18,733 nucleotides of DNA from Bacteroidota bacterium (lineage in GTDB: Bacteria; Bacteroidota; Ignavibacteria; Kapaibacteriales; UBA2268), in the NCBI GenBank assembly GCA_024280675.1, contig JAJRPT010000018.1, forward strand, positions 1 to 18,733, given 5' to 3'. Numbering within the stretch: the first letter of the stretch is position 1; each line of letters starts with the position of its first letter. Positions 1 to 6,621 of the stretch are shown here, piece after piece. The position numbers were made by a program, and so were the translations under genes. The notes under the pieces were generated by a model that had not been told where the DNA came from, made no database searches, and saw only the letters and a list, made by a program, of their open reading frames with translations.

Positions 1-198
1 ACAGAAAGGAAAATTACCGTCACTTGCTCAGTCTCCTATTTTGATAATGTCAAACAAAAAGAAATCTTTTCTAAAAAGTTTTCTCAATTTCAAGTCTATT
101 TGTTAAGTGATGTAGAAACAAATAGGGAAGTTGCCGTAATTAATGCAATCGAACAAGTTAGCGAAGATATTTTGTTGGCCGTTGTTTCTGGTTGGTAG
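1..198 (+). CDS. lptE: LptE-like LPS-assembly lipoprotein, C-terminal fragment
   Basis: This is a 65-codon open frame entering from the left edge and ending in TAG at 196-198. The start, and any lipoprotein signal peptide, lie outside the window. The fragment reads as beta-strand text (KITVTCSVSYFDN) followed by a C-terminal helix AIEQVSEDILLAVVSGW. A closing helix of the type 'A-I-x-Q-(I/L/V)-x-x-D-I-…-W' is how Bacteroidetes LptE-family proteins usually end. LptE is an outer-membrane lipoprotein that plugs the LptD barrel and helps insert lipopolysaccharide. The family call rests on that C-terminal pattern alone, since no N-terminus can be examined. It lies 88 bases before the glycosyltransferase on the same strand. 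Confidence 0.6.
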   Translation, partial: TERKITVTCSVSYFDNVKQKEIFSKKFSQFQVYLLSDVETNREVAVINAIEQVSEDILLAVVSGW

Positions 199-231
199 TT
201 TTATCAATTAAGTTTTTATTAAATAAAAAAA

Positions 232-253
232 TGTTAAGTTTGTGTTAAGTTTG
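232..253 (+). promoter_or_regulatory. Tandem 11-bp direct repeat with two TAnnTTTG boxes
   Basis: TGTTAAGTTTG occurs twice, head to tail and without mismatch, at 232-242 and 243-253. Each copy contains TAAGTTTG (235-242 and 246-253), an exact match to the Bacteroidetes -7 promoter box TAnnTTTG. The glycosyltransferase ATG is at 287, so initiation from the second box would leave a leader of about 25-30 bases. No TTG-type -33 box is evident at the expected distance upstream of either copy. The 11-bp period is close to one helical turn, so a regulator binding in tandem is an alternative. Promoter activity is inferred; the repeat is plain to see. Confidence 0.4.
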
Positions 254-286
254 TAGCTATGACTTTGTTCACTTTGGCGAAAGTTA

Positions 287-1738
287 ATGGAAATTTTTAT
301 ACTAGTTGTATATTTTTCAGCACTGACTCTTTTGTTTGGCTTTGGAATACATGGGCTAATACTTCTTTTTTATTACCGCAAAACAATGGGGAATAAGTCA
401 GTTGAGTTGGCTATGCCTGACTCTTTGCCCAATGTCACAATACAACTTCCAATATTTAATGAGCTTTATGTTTCGGAAAGATTATTAAAAGCAGTCTCCG
501 AAATTGAGTATCCAAAAGAATTATTTGAAATTCAAGTCCTAGACGATTCAACCGATGAAACACAACAACTATGCAAAGATCTTGTAAAAAATTATAAAGA
601 GCTTGGCTTTGATATTTCCTATATTCATAGAAGCGACCGCACGGGTTACAAGGCGGGTGCATTGAAAAATGGGTTGCTGAGTGCCAAGGGGGAATTTATC
701 GCAATATTCGACGCAGATTTTGTGCCTAATAAAGATTTTCTCCTGAAAACAATTCCGCATTTTGCAAGCAATAAAATTGGAATGGTGCAGACTCGCTGGG
801 AACATCTCAATGAAGATTATTCATACTTAACCCGAGCTCAAGCGATGGCACTCGATGGTCATTTTGTGATTGAGCAACAGGTTCGGAATAAGGCTGGCTT
901 CTTTATTAATTTTAACGGGACAGCAGGAGTTTGGAGAAAATCTTGTATTGAAGATGCTGGAAATTGGCAAGCAGACACTCTGACCGAAGATCTTGATTTG
1001 TCCTACCGGGCCCAACTCAATGGTTGGAAATTTGTCTTCCTAAACGATGTGACATCGCCGGCCGAACTGCCCACCGATATAAACGCACTGAAAACTCAGC
1101 AGTTTCGCTGGACAAAAGGTGCTGTCGAAACGGCAATCAAATTATTGCCGAGGGTTTTTCGTGCTAAAATTGGATGGAAAGTTAAAGCCGAATGCTTCGT
1201 TCACCTGAGTTCAAACATTGTGTTTCCGTTTATTATTATAATTGCTCTTCTTAACGCTCCTGTGATTATTCTGAAGAATACTTATGGCGGGCTTGATACT
1301 TATTATACAATAATGTCAGTTTTTGTGCTTGCTTCAGTTTCTACATTTTTATTTTACACCAATGGACAAAAAGCAATTCATAAGGATTGGCGACAACGTC
1401 TTCTGCTCTTTCCAGTGTTTTTAGCCGGTTCGATGGGCTTTGCGGTCAATAATACTAAGGCTGTGATTGAGGCACTCATTGGAAAGAAGTCTGAATTTAC
1501 TCGTACGCCCAAGACTGGGGTTTCTTCTCAAAATGAGCAGTTGAAATCAAAGAAATATAGGCAAACTAAAATTGGCTGGATGATTGTGGTGGAGCTGGCA
1601 CTCACCGCTTACTTCATCATCGGCATCGGCTTTTCTATCAATTATATGGAAATTGCAGCAATTCCATTCCAGCTTATGTTCTTGCTTGGCTTTGGGACGA
1701 TTGGCTTTATGTCGCTCAGGCATGCGATAAGTAAGTGA
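287..1738 (+). CDS. Membrane glycosyltransferase, family GT2 (cellulose synthase/CslA-like)
   Basis: This 483-residue inverting glycosyltransferase should transfer sugar from a nucleotide sugar on the cytoplasmic face of the inner membrane. All GT2 processive-type signatures are present: DDS (86-88), the DAD metal/nucleotide-sugar motif (142-144), TED with the catalytic-base aspartate (233-235), and QQFRW (271-275), the QxxRW acceptor/product motif. One membrane helix precedes the catalytic domain (about 5-28). About five more follow, roughly at 308-328, 338-357, 371-388, 430-450 and 460-478. This layout matches the cellulose synthase/glucomannan synthase-like branch. The sugar and product cannot be read from sequence. 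Possibilities include a polysaccharide, a glycolipid or an LPS-linked sugar, the last hinted at by the LptE-like neighbour. The ATG has no clear Shine-Dalgarno sequence. The gene ends 12 bases from the convergent gene at 1751-2353. Confidence 0.88.
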   Translation: MEIFILVVYFSALTLLFGFGIHGLILLFYYRKTMGNKSVELAMPDSLPNVTIQLPIFNELYVSERLLKAVSEIEYPKELFEIQVLDDSTDETQQLCKDLVKNYKELGFDISYIHRSDRTGYKAGALKNGLLSAKGEFIAIFDADFVPNKDFLLKTIPHFASNKIGMVQTRWEHLNEDYSYLTRAQAMALDGHFVIEQQVRNKAGFFINFNGTAGVWRKSCIEDAGNWQADTLTEDLDLSYRAQLNGWKFVFLNDVTSPAELPTDINALKTQQFRWTKGAVETAIKLLPRVFRAKIGWKVKAECFVHLSSNIVFPFIIIIALLNAPVIILKNTYGGLDTYYTIMSVFVLASVSTFLFYTNGQKAIHKDWRQRLLLFPVFLAGSMGFAVNNTKAVIEALIGKKSEFTRTPKTGVSSQNEQLKSKKYRQTKIGWMIVVELALTAYFIIGIGFSINYMEIAAIPFQLMFLLGFGTIGFMSLRHAISK

Positions 1739-1750
1739 GCTTTGTTCTTA

Positions 1751-2353
1751 CTAATTGTGATACTCATTCATCAAATCTCCAATTTGGACATGAATGCCAA
1801 AACCACCGTAAACCAACTCAGGGTTTATGTTTACAAACATTTTAGCACCAATGCCAACAATAAATAAATTCGCAAATGCTTGGGCTTCGAGCGAAATGCC
1901 AACGGTTGATGCTTGGTGATATCCATAACCATAACCATAAGAATAGTTGCCACGACTTGTGACTTCCACATAGCCAAGCCCCGCCGAAATAGAGGCATAC
2001 CCGAACTTTGCTTTGGAAACTAGCCCGTAGAGGGCAGAGATTTCATTAACAGCTAAACTGTTTCCAGAAAAAAAGCCTATCTCTGTCCCCAGAAGATATT
2101 TTAAAGAAAAGATCTTGTCCTCTCGTATGTGATTCAAGGACAAATCTCCAAAAATCATCATTTCTCCATCAGATATATTCTGCCCCAGACTAGGACCCCA
2201 ACTAAGAAAAGTCATAGAGCTGGGCTTGAGCTTGCTTCTTGTGTGATCCTTGACTATTTGAATGTCTTGGGCAAAAAGGACAATGCTATGAGATGTCAGG
2301 ATGAAAATTAACAATAATACTCTCATAGAAAGATGTTCCAGTGATTTGTACAT
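1751..2353 (-). CDS. Exported hypothetical protein, possibly a small outer-membrane beta-barrel
   Basis: This 200-residue protein belongs to no family I recognise. The N-terminus is a signal peptide: a hydrophobic core (MRVLLLIFILTSHSIVLFAQ) with probable cleavage after FAQ. A second ATG at codon 10 (2326) starts directly before this core and may be the true start. The mature part alternates hydrophobic and polar residues, is rich in Gly and aromatic residues, and ends in strand-like text (GGFGIHVQIGDL), as in small 8-stranded outer-membrane barrels. A YGYGYGYH stretch near residue 140 is encoded by a hexanucleotide repeat. The gene is convergent with the glycosyltransferase and divergent from the ABC operon, so it is probably a single transcription unit. 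Existence of the gene is likely; the barrel is inference. Confidence 0.7.
   Translation of the reverse strand: MYKSLEHLSMRVLLLIFILTSHSIVLFAQDIQIVKDHTRSKLKPSSMTFLSWGPSLGQNISDGEMMIFGDLSLNHIREDKIFSLKYLLGTEIGFFSGNSLAVNEISALYGLVSKAKFGYASISAGLGYVEVTSRGNYSYGYGYGYHQASTVGISLEAQAFANLFIVGIGAKMFVNINPELVYGGFGIHVQIGDLMNEYHN
1923..1940 (-). repeat. Hexanucleotide repeat, three copies of CCATAA (TTATGG on the coding strand)
   Basis: Three perfect copies of CCATAA lie head to tail inside the hypothetical gene and encode its alternating Tyr-Gly dipeptides. The unit is six bases, so copy-number change would add or remove Gly-Tyr pairs without shifting the frame. Confidence 0.7.
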
Positions 2354-2393
2354 TTAACAATGGCAATATAAAACTAAAAACCCGCAATGTGCC

Positions 2394-2409
2394 TCACCAT
2401 TTATGGTGA
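2394..2409. promoter_or_regulatory. Perfect palindrome TCACCAT-TT-ATGGTGA, possible operator
   Basis: Two 7-bp arms are separated by TT in the 141-bp divergent region between the exported hypothetical gene and the ABC operon. The stem is too short, and lacks a following T-run, to be a convincing terminator, and neither flanking gene ends here. A dimeric repressor or activator site is the likeliest role. It lies just upstream of the putative promoter at 2413-2443, where a bound regulator could act. The symmetry is seen; the function is inferred. Confidence 0.35.
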
Positions 2410-2412
2410 TAT

Positions 2413-2443
2413 TTGGAATTATTTTTAAAATATGCTATATAAT
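2413..2443 (+). promoter_or_regulatory. Possible sigma70-like promoter of the ABC operon
   Basis: TTGGAA at 2413-2418 resembles a -35 box (4 of 6 to TTGACA). TATAAT at 2438-2443 is a perfect -10 box. The spacing is 19 bases, slightly longer than the ideal 17. A start near 2450 would give a leader of about 45 bases before the ATG at 2495. The region is very AT-rich, so a chance TATAAT is possible. Confidence 0.3.
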
Positions 2444-2494
2444 ATATAAATTGGTGTTCCTGAAAATAAGAATTGTCAAAAAACAATATTAAAT

Positions 2495-3424
2495 ATGAAT
2501 ATAAGAGTTGAAAATTTAACAAAGATGTATGATAGCCAAGTTGCCTTAGACTCCATTTCTTTTGAAGTGAAGGCGGGGGAAATTCTTGGTTTTCTGGGAC
2601 CAAATGGAGCAGGGAAAAGCACTACAATGAAAATTCTTAGCTCTTTTATCTCCCAAGATGAAGGGAAAATCTTCTTTGGGGACAAAGAATTAAACGCTCA
2701 GAACTCCAGAGAAATTAAAAAACTGATTGGGTATTTGCCAGAACATAATCCACTCTATCTAGATATGGCAGTGATGGATTATCTGGAATATTGTGCGAAA
2801 TTATTGGCTATAAATCCCTCAGATATTCAATCAAGAATAAAAGAGATGATTGTAGTTTGTGGACTAAATGATGAAAAACATAAACTAATCGGCGAACTCT
2901 CAAAGGGCTACCGCCAAAGAGTCGGGCTAGCAGGGGTGCTGATAGCTGACCCAGAAATATTAATACTAGACGAGCCGACAACTGGGCTTGACCCAAATCA
3001 AATTGTGGAAATACGAAAATTAATACGCTCACTAGGAAAACATAAAACGGTCATACTCTCAACTCACATTCTCCAAGAAGTGGAAGCCCTGTGTGATAGA
3101 ATTCTGATAATTAACAAAGGCAAAATTGTTGCCGATGGATTGGCTGACTCTTTGGGAAAAGAAAATGACGATAAAAATATTCTGATAGTAAAGATAGAAA
3201 ATGGAGAAAGAAACCACATTTTCAAAGCCTTGCAAGAATTACCCAGAGTTGAATTAGTTGATTTTGGAGGCAAGGATGAAACTCATTTTGAAGTTCATTA
3301 TGCTGGGAAGGAAGCGGTTTCTAAAGAAATATTTGAAATGTGCGTTAAAAATGATTGGATTCTAACAGAGTCAAGTTCTAAAAAGAAAGGCTTAGAGCAA
3401 ATTTTCAGTGATTTGACAAAATAA
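2495..3424 (+). CDS. ABC transporter ATP-binding protein, GldA-like
   Basis: This 309-residue ATPase powers the adjacent membrane permease from the cytoplasmic side. Motifs in order are Walker A GPNGAGKST (35-43), signature LSKGYRQR (135-142), Walker B ILILDEP (155-161, with E160 as catalytic base), the D-loop just after it, and the switch histidine H191 in STH. The KGYRQR form of the signature is typical of the GldA/CcmA/NatA type that pairs with ABC-2 permeases. The roughly 90-residue C-terminal tail after the ATPase core is usual for this group. Stop and next start are separated by 14 bases, so it is translated together with the permease fusion. GldA is named from Flavobacterium gliding motility, but the same module is widespread in non-gliding bacteria; the substrate is unknown. 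Confidence 0.88.
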   Translation: MNIRVENLTKMYDSQVALDSISFEVKAGEILGFLGPNGAGKSTTMKILSSFISQDEGKIFFGDKELNAQNSREIKKLIGYLPEHNPLYLDMAVMDYLEYCAKLLAINPSDIQSRIKEMIVVCGLNDEKHKLIGELSKGYRQRVGLAGVLIADPEILILDEPTTGLDPNQIVEIRKLIRSLGKHKTVILSTHILQEVEALCDRILIINKGKIVADGLADSLGKENDDKNILIVKIENGERNHIFKALQELPRVELVDFGGKDETHFEVHYAGKEAVSKEIFEMCVKNDWILTESSSKKKGLEQIFSDLTK

Positions 3425-3438
3425 AAAAATAAGAAACA

Positions 3439-5655
3439 ATGAATATAATTTTAATAATTGCGGCTCGTGAGTTGAAATCATTTTTTGATTCGCTCATAGC
3501 CTATGTGATGATAATTCTTTTCCTTGGCTTTAGTGGATTTTTCACTTGGCTCTATGGATCTGACATTTTCCTGCTTGGTCAAGCTAGTCTGGATAGTTTC
3601 TTTTCTGCTGCTTATTGGACTCTGTTCTTCTTCATTCCAGCACTTAGTATGAGGCTCGTTGCAGAAGAAAAACGAAATGGTACACTGGAGTTGATTCTCA
3701 CAAAGCCAGTGGGAAGAGCTCAGTTCATTATTGGTAAATACTTGGCAACACTTGTGCTTATTGCTATAGCATTGCTTTTTACATTGCCATATTATATTAG
3801 CCTCTCGCTGATTGGACAAGTAGATCACGGGGCGATTCTCTCTGGGTATTTGGGTCTTCTCTTGCTTTGCTCATCATACATTGCTATTGGAATATTTGCC
3901 AGTTCGCTCACAAGTAATCAAATTGTTGCATTTCTTTCGGCACTTTTTATTGGGCTATTCTTTCATTTAATTTTCGGGACTCTTGCCTCTAACTTTACTG
4001 GAATCCTAGGTGAGGTCTTTAATAATTTAGACATGAATAATCATTTTGCTTCGATAAGAAGAGGTGTGGTCGATTCTCGTGATTTGATATTTTTCTTTTC
4101 GCTGAGTACCCTCGGGCTTTATTTTTCCTACCTGCTTATGGAAATAAAGAAGAAAAACAATAATATTGTGTCTGCATTGATGATGATTGGGATTTTTCTA
4201 ACATTGAATTTACTTTCAAATAAAGTGTTCTTCAGACTAGATTTTACAAGTGATGGCATTTATACGCTCAGCCAGTCCACAAAAGATATACTCAAGGAAG
4301 TCGATGAGCCTGTGACAATCAAAGCATATTTCTCCGATGACTTGCCTCCACATTTTGTCAAAGCAAGAGCTGATTTCAAAAACTTACTTTCAGAATTTGC
4401 TTCGCTATCTTCGGGAGAATTAGTCTATGAATTCAAAAGCCCAAGTGAATCACCTGAGATTGAGTCCGAAGCATTAAGAGCTGGAGTCGAGCCTGTGATG
4501 ATAAATCTAAGAGAAAAAGATCAGATAAAACAACAAAAAGCCTATCTTGGTGCCGTGGTTTATCACCGAAGTGGCTCCCAAGCAATTTCTTTTATCCGCC
4601 CTGGTGGGAAAATGGAATACGAACTCAGCTCGGCCCTCAAGAAGTTGATGTTGGCTGAGAAAACTCCAATTGGGTTGGTGCAAGGTCAAGGACAGGCGGG
4701 CATTGAAGAGTTTGAACAAGCACTTGCAACACTTGAGATTATGTATGAGCTGCAAGAGATTCAAATAGATACAAATATAGACAAGAGATTTAATACTATT
4801 GCCATTGTTGCACCCTCTGCTTCATTTTCAGTTGAGAATTTTGATGTCTTAGATAGTTTTTTATCTAGGGGTGGGAATTTGTTGATTGCAATCAACCGAG
4901 TGGACTCAGATATGCAAAAAGGACGTGGTGTTGCACTAAATACTGGGCTTGAGGTGTGGCTCCAGAAGAAAGGCTTGCAGGTGGGCGATTATATGATTGT
5001 TGATGAAAAATGTGGGGCTATAAATATTCAAGAACAACAAGGAATGTTTGTCACAAACCGGCAAATTGATTTTCCATATCTTCCAATTATTGAAAACTTC
5101 TCCCAACACCCGCTCACCTCTGGAATTGAGCGTGTTGCCTTTGGCTTCGCCTCTCCGGTCGAGTTTGTGGGTTCAGATGATTTGAAATTTACTCCGCTTA
5201 TAAAATCTTCGAATAGGTCTGGGATGGTGAAAATGCCCGTACAGTTCTATATTGAACAAAATTGGACGGATGCAGATTTCAATGCACCCAATCAAACTAT
5301 TGCAGCAGCTCTTGAGGGTAGGATTGCTGGAGGGGAAGAATCTAAGATTGTTCTAATAACAGATGGTGATTTTGTGCTCAATGGACTTGGCGAGCAGAGG
5401 CATCCAGTCGAAGCTGATAATATTAATCTATTTGCTAATTCAATCGATTGGCTTTGCTCAAATATGGGCTTGATAGAGCTAAGAACAAGAGGTGTTAGCT
5501 CACGACCACTCGACGAACTAGAAGACAAGACAAAAACAATGATTAAATATTCTAATTTTCTGGCTCCAATTATTTTTGTAATTTTATATGGAATATTTAG
5601 ATTTTGGATGAGGAAGAAACTAAGAATCAAAAGAATGAATCAGGACTTTAATTAA
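3439..5655 (+). CDS. GldF-GldG fusion: ABC-2 permease joined to a periplasmic GldG-type domain
   Basis: This 738-residue protein contains two proteins that are separate in Flavobacterium. Residues 1-235 are an ABC-2 permease with about six membrane helices and the hallmark EEKRNGTLELILTKP (76-90) after the second helix. A further helix at about 243-260 leads into the extracytoplasmic GldG-like domain (about 265-700), which begins with the family-typical segment YTLSQSTKDIL (275-285). A last helix at about 705-724 and a basic tail (MRKKLRIKR) anchor the C-terminus in the membrane. With the upstream ATPase and the downstream DUF4340 protein it forms one envelope-facing ABC complex. The role may be export or mechanical work on the envelope; nothing here identifies a substrate. 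The reading frame is intact, so the fusion is real and not an annotation artefact. Confidence 0.85.
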   Translation: MNIILIIAARELKSFFDSLIAYVMIILFLGFSGFFTWLYGSDIFLLGQASLDSFFSAAYWTLFFFIPALSMRLVAEEKRNGTLELILTKPVGRAQFIIGKYLATLVLIAIALLFTLPYYISLSLIGQVDHGAILSGYLGLLLLCSSYIAIGIFASSLTSNQIVAFLSALFIGLFFHLIFGTLASNFTGILGEVFNNLDMNNHFASIRRGVVDSRDLIFFFSLSTLGLYFSYLLMEIKKKNNNIVSALMMIGIFLTLNLLSNKVFFRLDFTSDGIYTLSQSTKDILKEVDEPVTIKAYFSDDLPPHFVKARADFKNLLSEFASLSSGELVYEFKSPSESPEIESEALRAGVEPVMINLREKDQIKQQKAYLGAVVYHRSGSQAISFIRPGGKMEYELSSALKKLMLAEKTPIGLVQGQGQAGIEEFEQALATLEIMYELQEIQIDTNIDKRFNTIAIVAPSASFSVENFDVLDSFLSRGGNLLIAINRVDSDMQKGRGVALNTGLEVWLQKKGLQVGDYMIVDEKCGAINIQEQQGMFVTNRQIDFPYLPIIENFSQHPLTSGIERVAFGFASPVEFVGSDDLKFTPLIKSSNRSGMVKMPVQFYIEQNWTDADFNAPNQTIAAALEGRIAGGEESKIVLITDGDFVLNGLGEQRHPVEADNINLFANSIDWLCSNMGLIELRTRGVSSRPLDELEDKTKTMIKYSNFLAPIIFVILYGIFRFWMRKKLRIKRMNQDFN

Positions 5656-5676
5656 TAAAATTAAATAATTTGCAAA

Positions 5677-6621
5677 ATGAAACAAAAACATATTTTAATA
5701 ATATTCCTCACATTGCTAGTTATCTACATTGCTTTTGAATTACTAGAGACCAGCGAAAAGAATTATGAGCTAGACTTTCAGCCCTTTGACCCGGCTGGTG
5801 TAGATAAATTCGTTATTATTGATGGGGCGGGGAATAAAGATGAATTTATTTTTACCAAAGAAAATGACAAGTGGTCGCTATATTCAGGTGGCAGAAAATA
5901 CCAAACCGAAGATGAATTTGTAAATCATATAATTTTAAAATTTAGCAAGCTCAAGTCGATTAGAATAGATTCCAGGCAAGAAAGCCAGTGGGGAAAATAT
6001 CACGTCACCGATTCGCTGGGAACAAAAGTTCAGATTTTTGCATTGGGAGAAAAAGTATTTGACATTGTTGTTGGGAAATTTTCTCCGGTGACGAACAACA
6101 ATAGCCTCGGCTCAATGCAAGGAATCAGAGGAATATCAATGGTGCGTGTTGCTGGGAAAAATAATGTTTACGCAACAGAGGGCTTCTTCTCGCTATCTCT
6201 TGGGAGGGGACTGAAAGATTTTCGCAATCAAGTTTTGCTAAAAATAAATAATCAAGATGTAAATAGAATTATTTTTAAAAACAATTCATCTACTTTTACT
6301 CTTTCCAAAAATGACTCTTCGTGGCAGAAGAATAATCAGAACATTTCTTTAAAGCTGGTTGGAGATTATATCGATGGTGTAAAGAGAGTCCATTCATCAG
6401 ACTTTGAAGACGAGTTCGCTCCAAAAGAAAATGAAGCTGACTACTGGGTAGAGTTTGTTAGTTCTGGTGACAAAAAAATTAGCATAATTGCATTTGAAAT
6501 TGAAGGCGATTCGTCTCTTATTATAAAATCTTCGGTCAATGAAGCCTATTTCAAAATCAATAAGGATAGTTGGCAGCAGATATTCAAGGATGAAGATTTC
6601 TTTGTGAGTCACTCCAAATAA
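5677..6621 (+). CDS. DUF4340 protein, partner of the Gld-type ABC system
   Basis: This 314-residue protein has one N-terminal membrane helix (about 5-21, with Lys before it) and an extracytoplasmic remainder. It matches the DUF4340 pattern. The first segment reads 'FTKENDKWSLYSGGRKYQTE', followed by a repeated similar segment near 210 ('STFTLSKNDSSWQKNNQN'). This gives two copies of a small 'phenylalanine-x-x-x-x-x-x-W' beta unit. DUF4340 genes commonly follow GldG-like genes, and the gap here is only 21 bases, so co-transcription and a shared complex are likely. The biochemical role of the family is unknown. The 3' end overlaps the 3' end of speA on the other strand by 13 bases. Confidence 0.75.
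   Translation: MKQKHILIIFLTLLVIYIAFELLETSEKNYELDFQPFDPAGVDKFVIIDGAGNKDEFIFTKENDKWSLYSGGRKYQTEDEFVNHIILKFSKLKSIRIDSRQESQWGKYHVTDSLGTKVQIFALGEKVFDIVVGKFSPVTNNNSLGSMQGIRGISMVRVAGKNNVYATEGFFSLSLGRGLKDFRNQVLLKINNQDVNRIIFKNNSSTFTLSKNDSSWQKNNQNISLKLVGDYIDGVKRVHSSDFEDEFAPKENEADYWVEFVSSGDKKISIIAFEIEGDSSLIIKSSVNEAYFKINKDSWQQIFKDEDFFVSHSK

Noticed and set aside
1730..1752. AGTAAG/CTTACT inverted repeat between the glycosyltransferase and the hypothetical gene as a bidirectional terminator
   Set aside because: The stem is only six base pairs, mostly AT, with an 11-base loop and no T-run.
3478..3828. A 116-codon open frame on the minus strand
   Set aside because: It is antisense to the permease part of the GldF-GldG fusion and has no recognisable features.
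2495..6621. ABC operon as evidence for gliding motility
   Set aside because: GldA/F/G-type modules are common in non-gliding bacteria and no other gliding gene is in the window.
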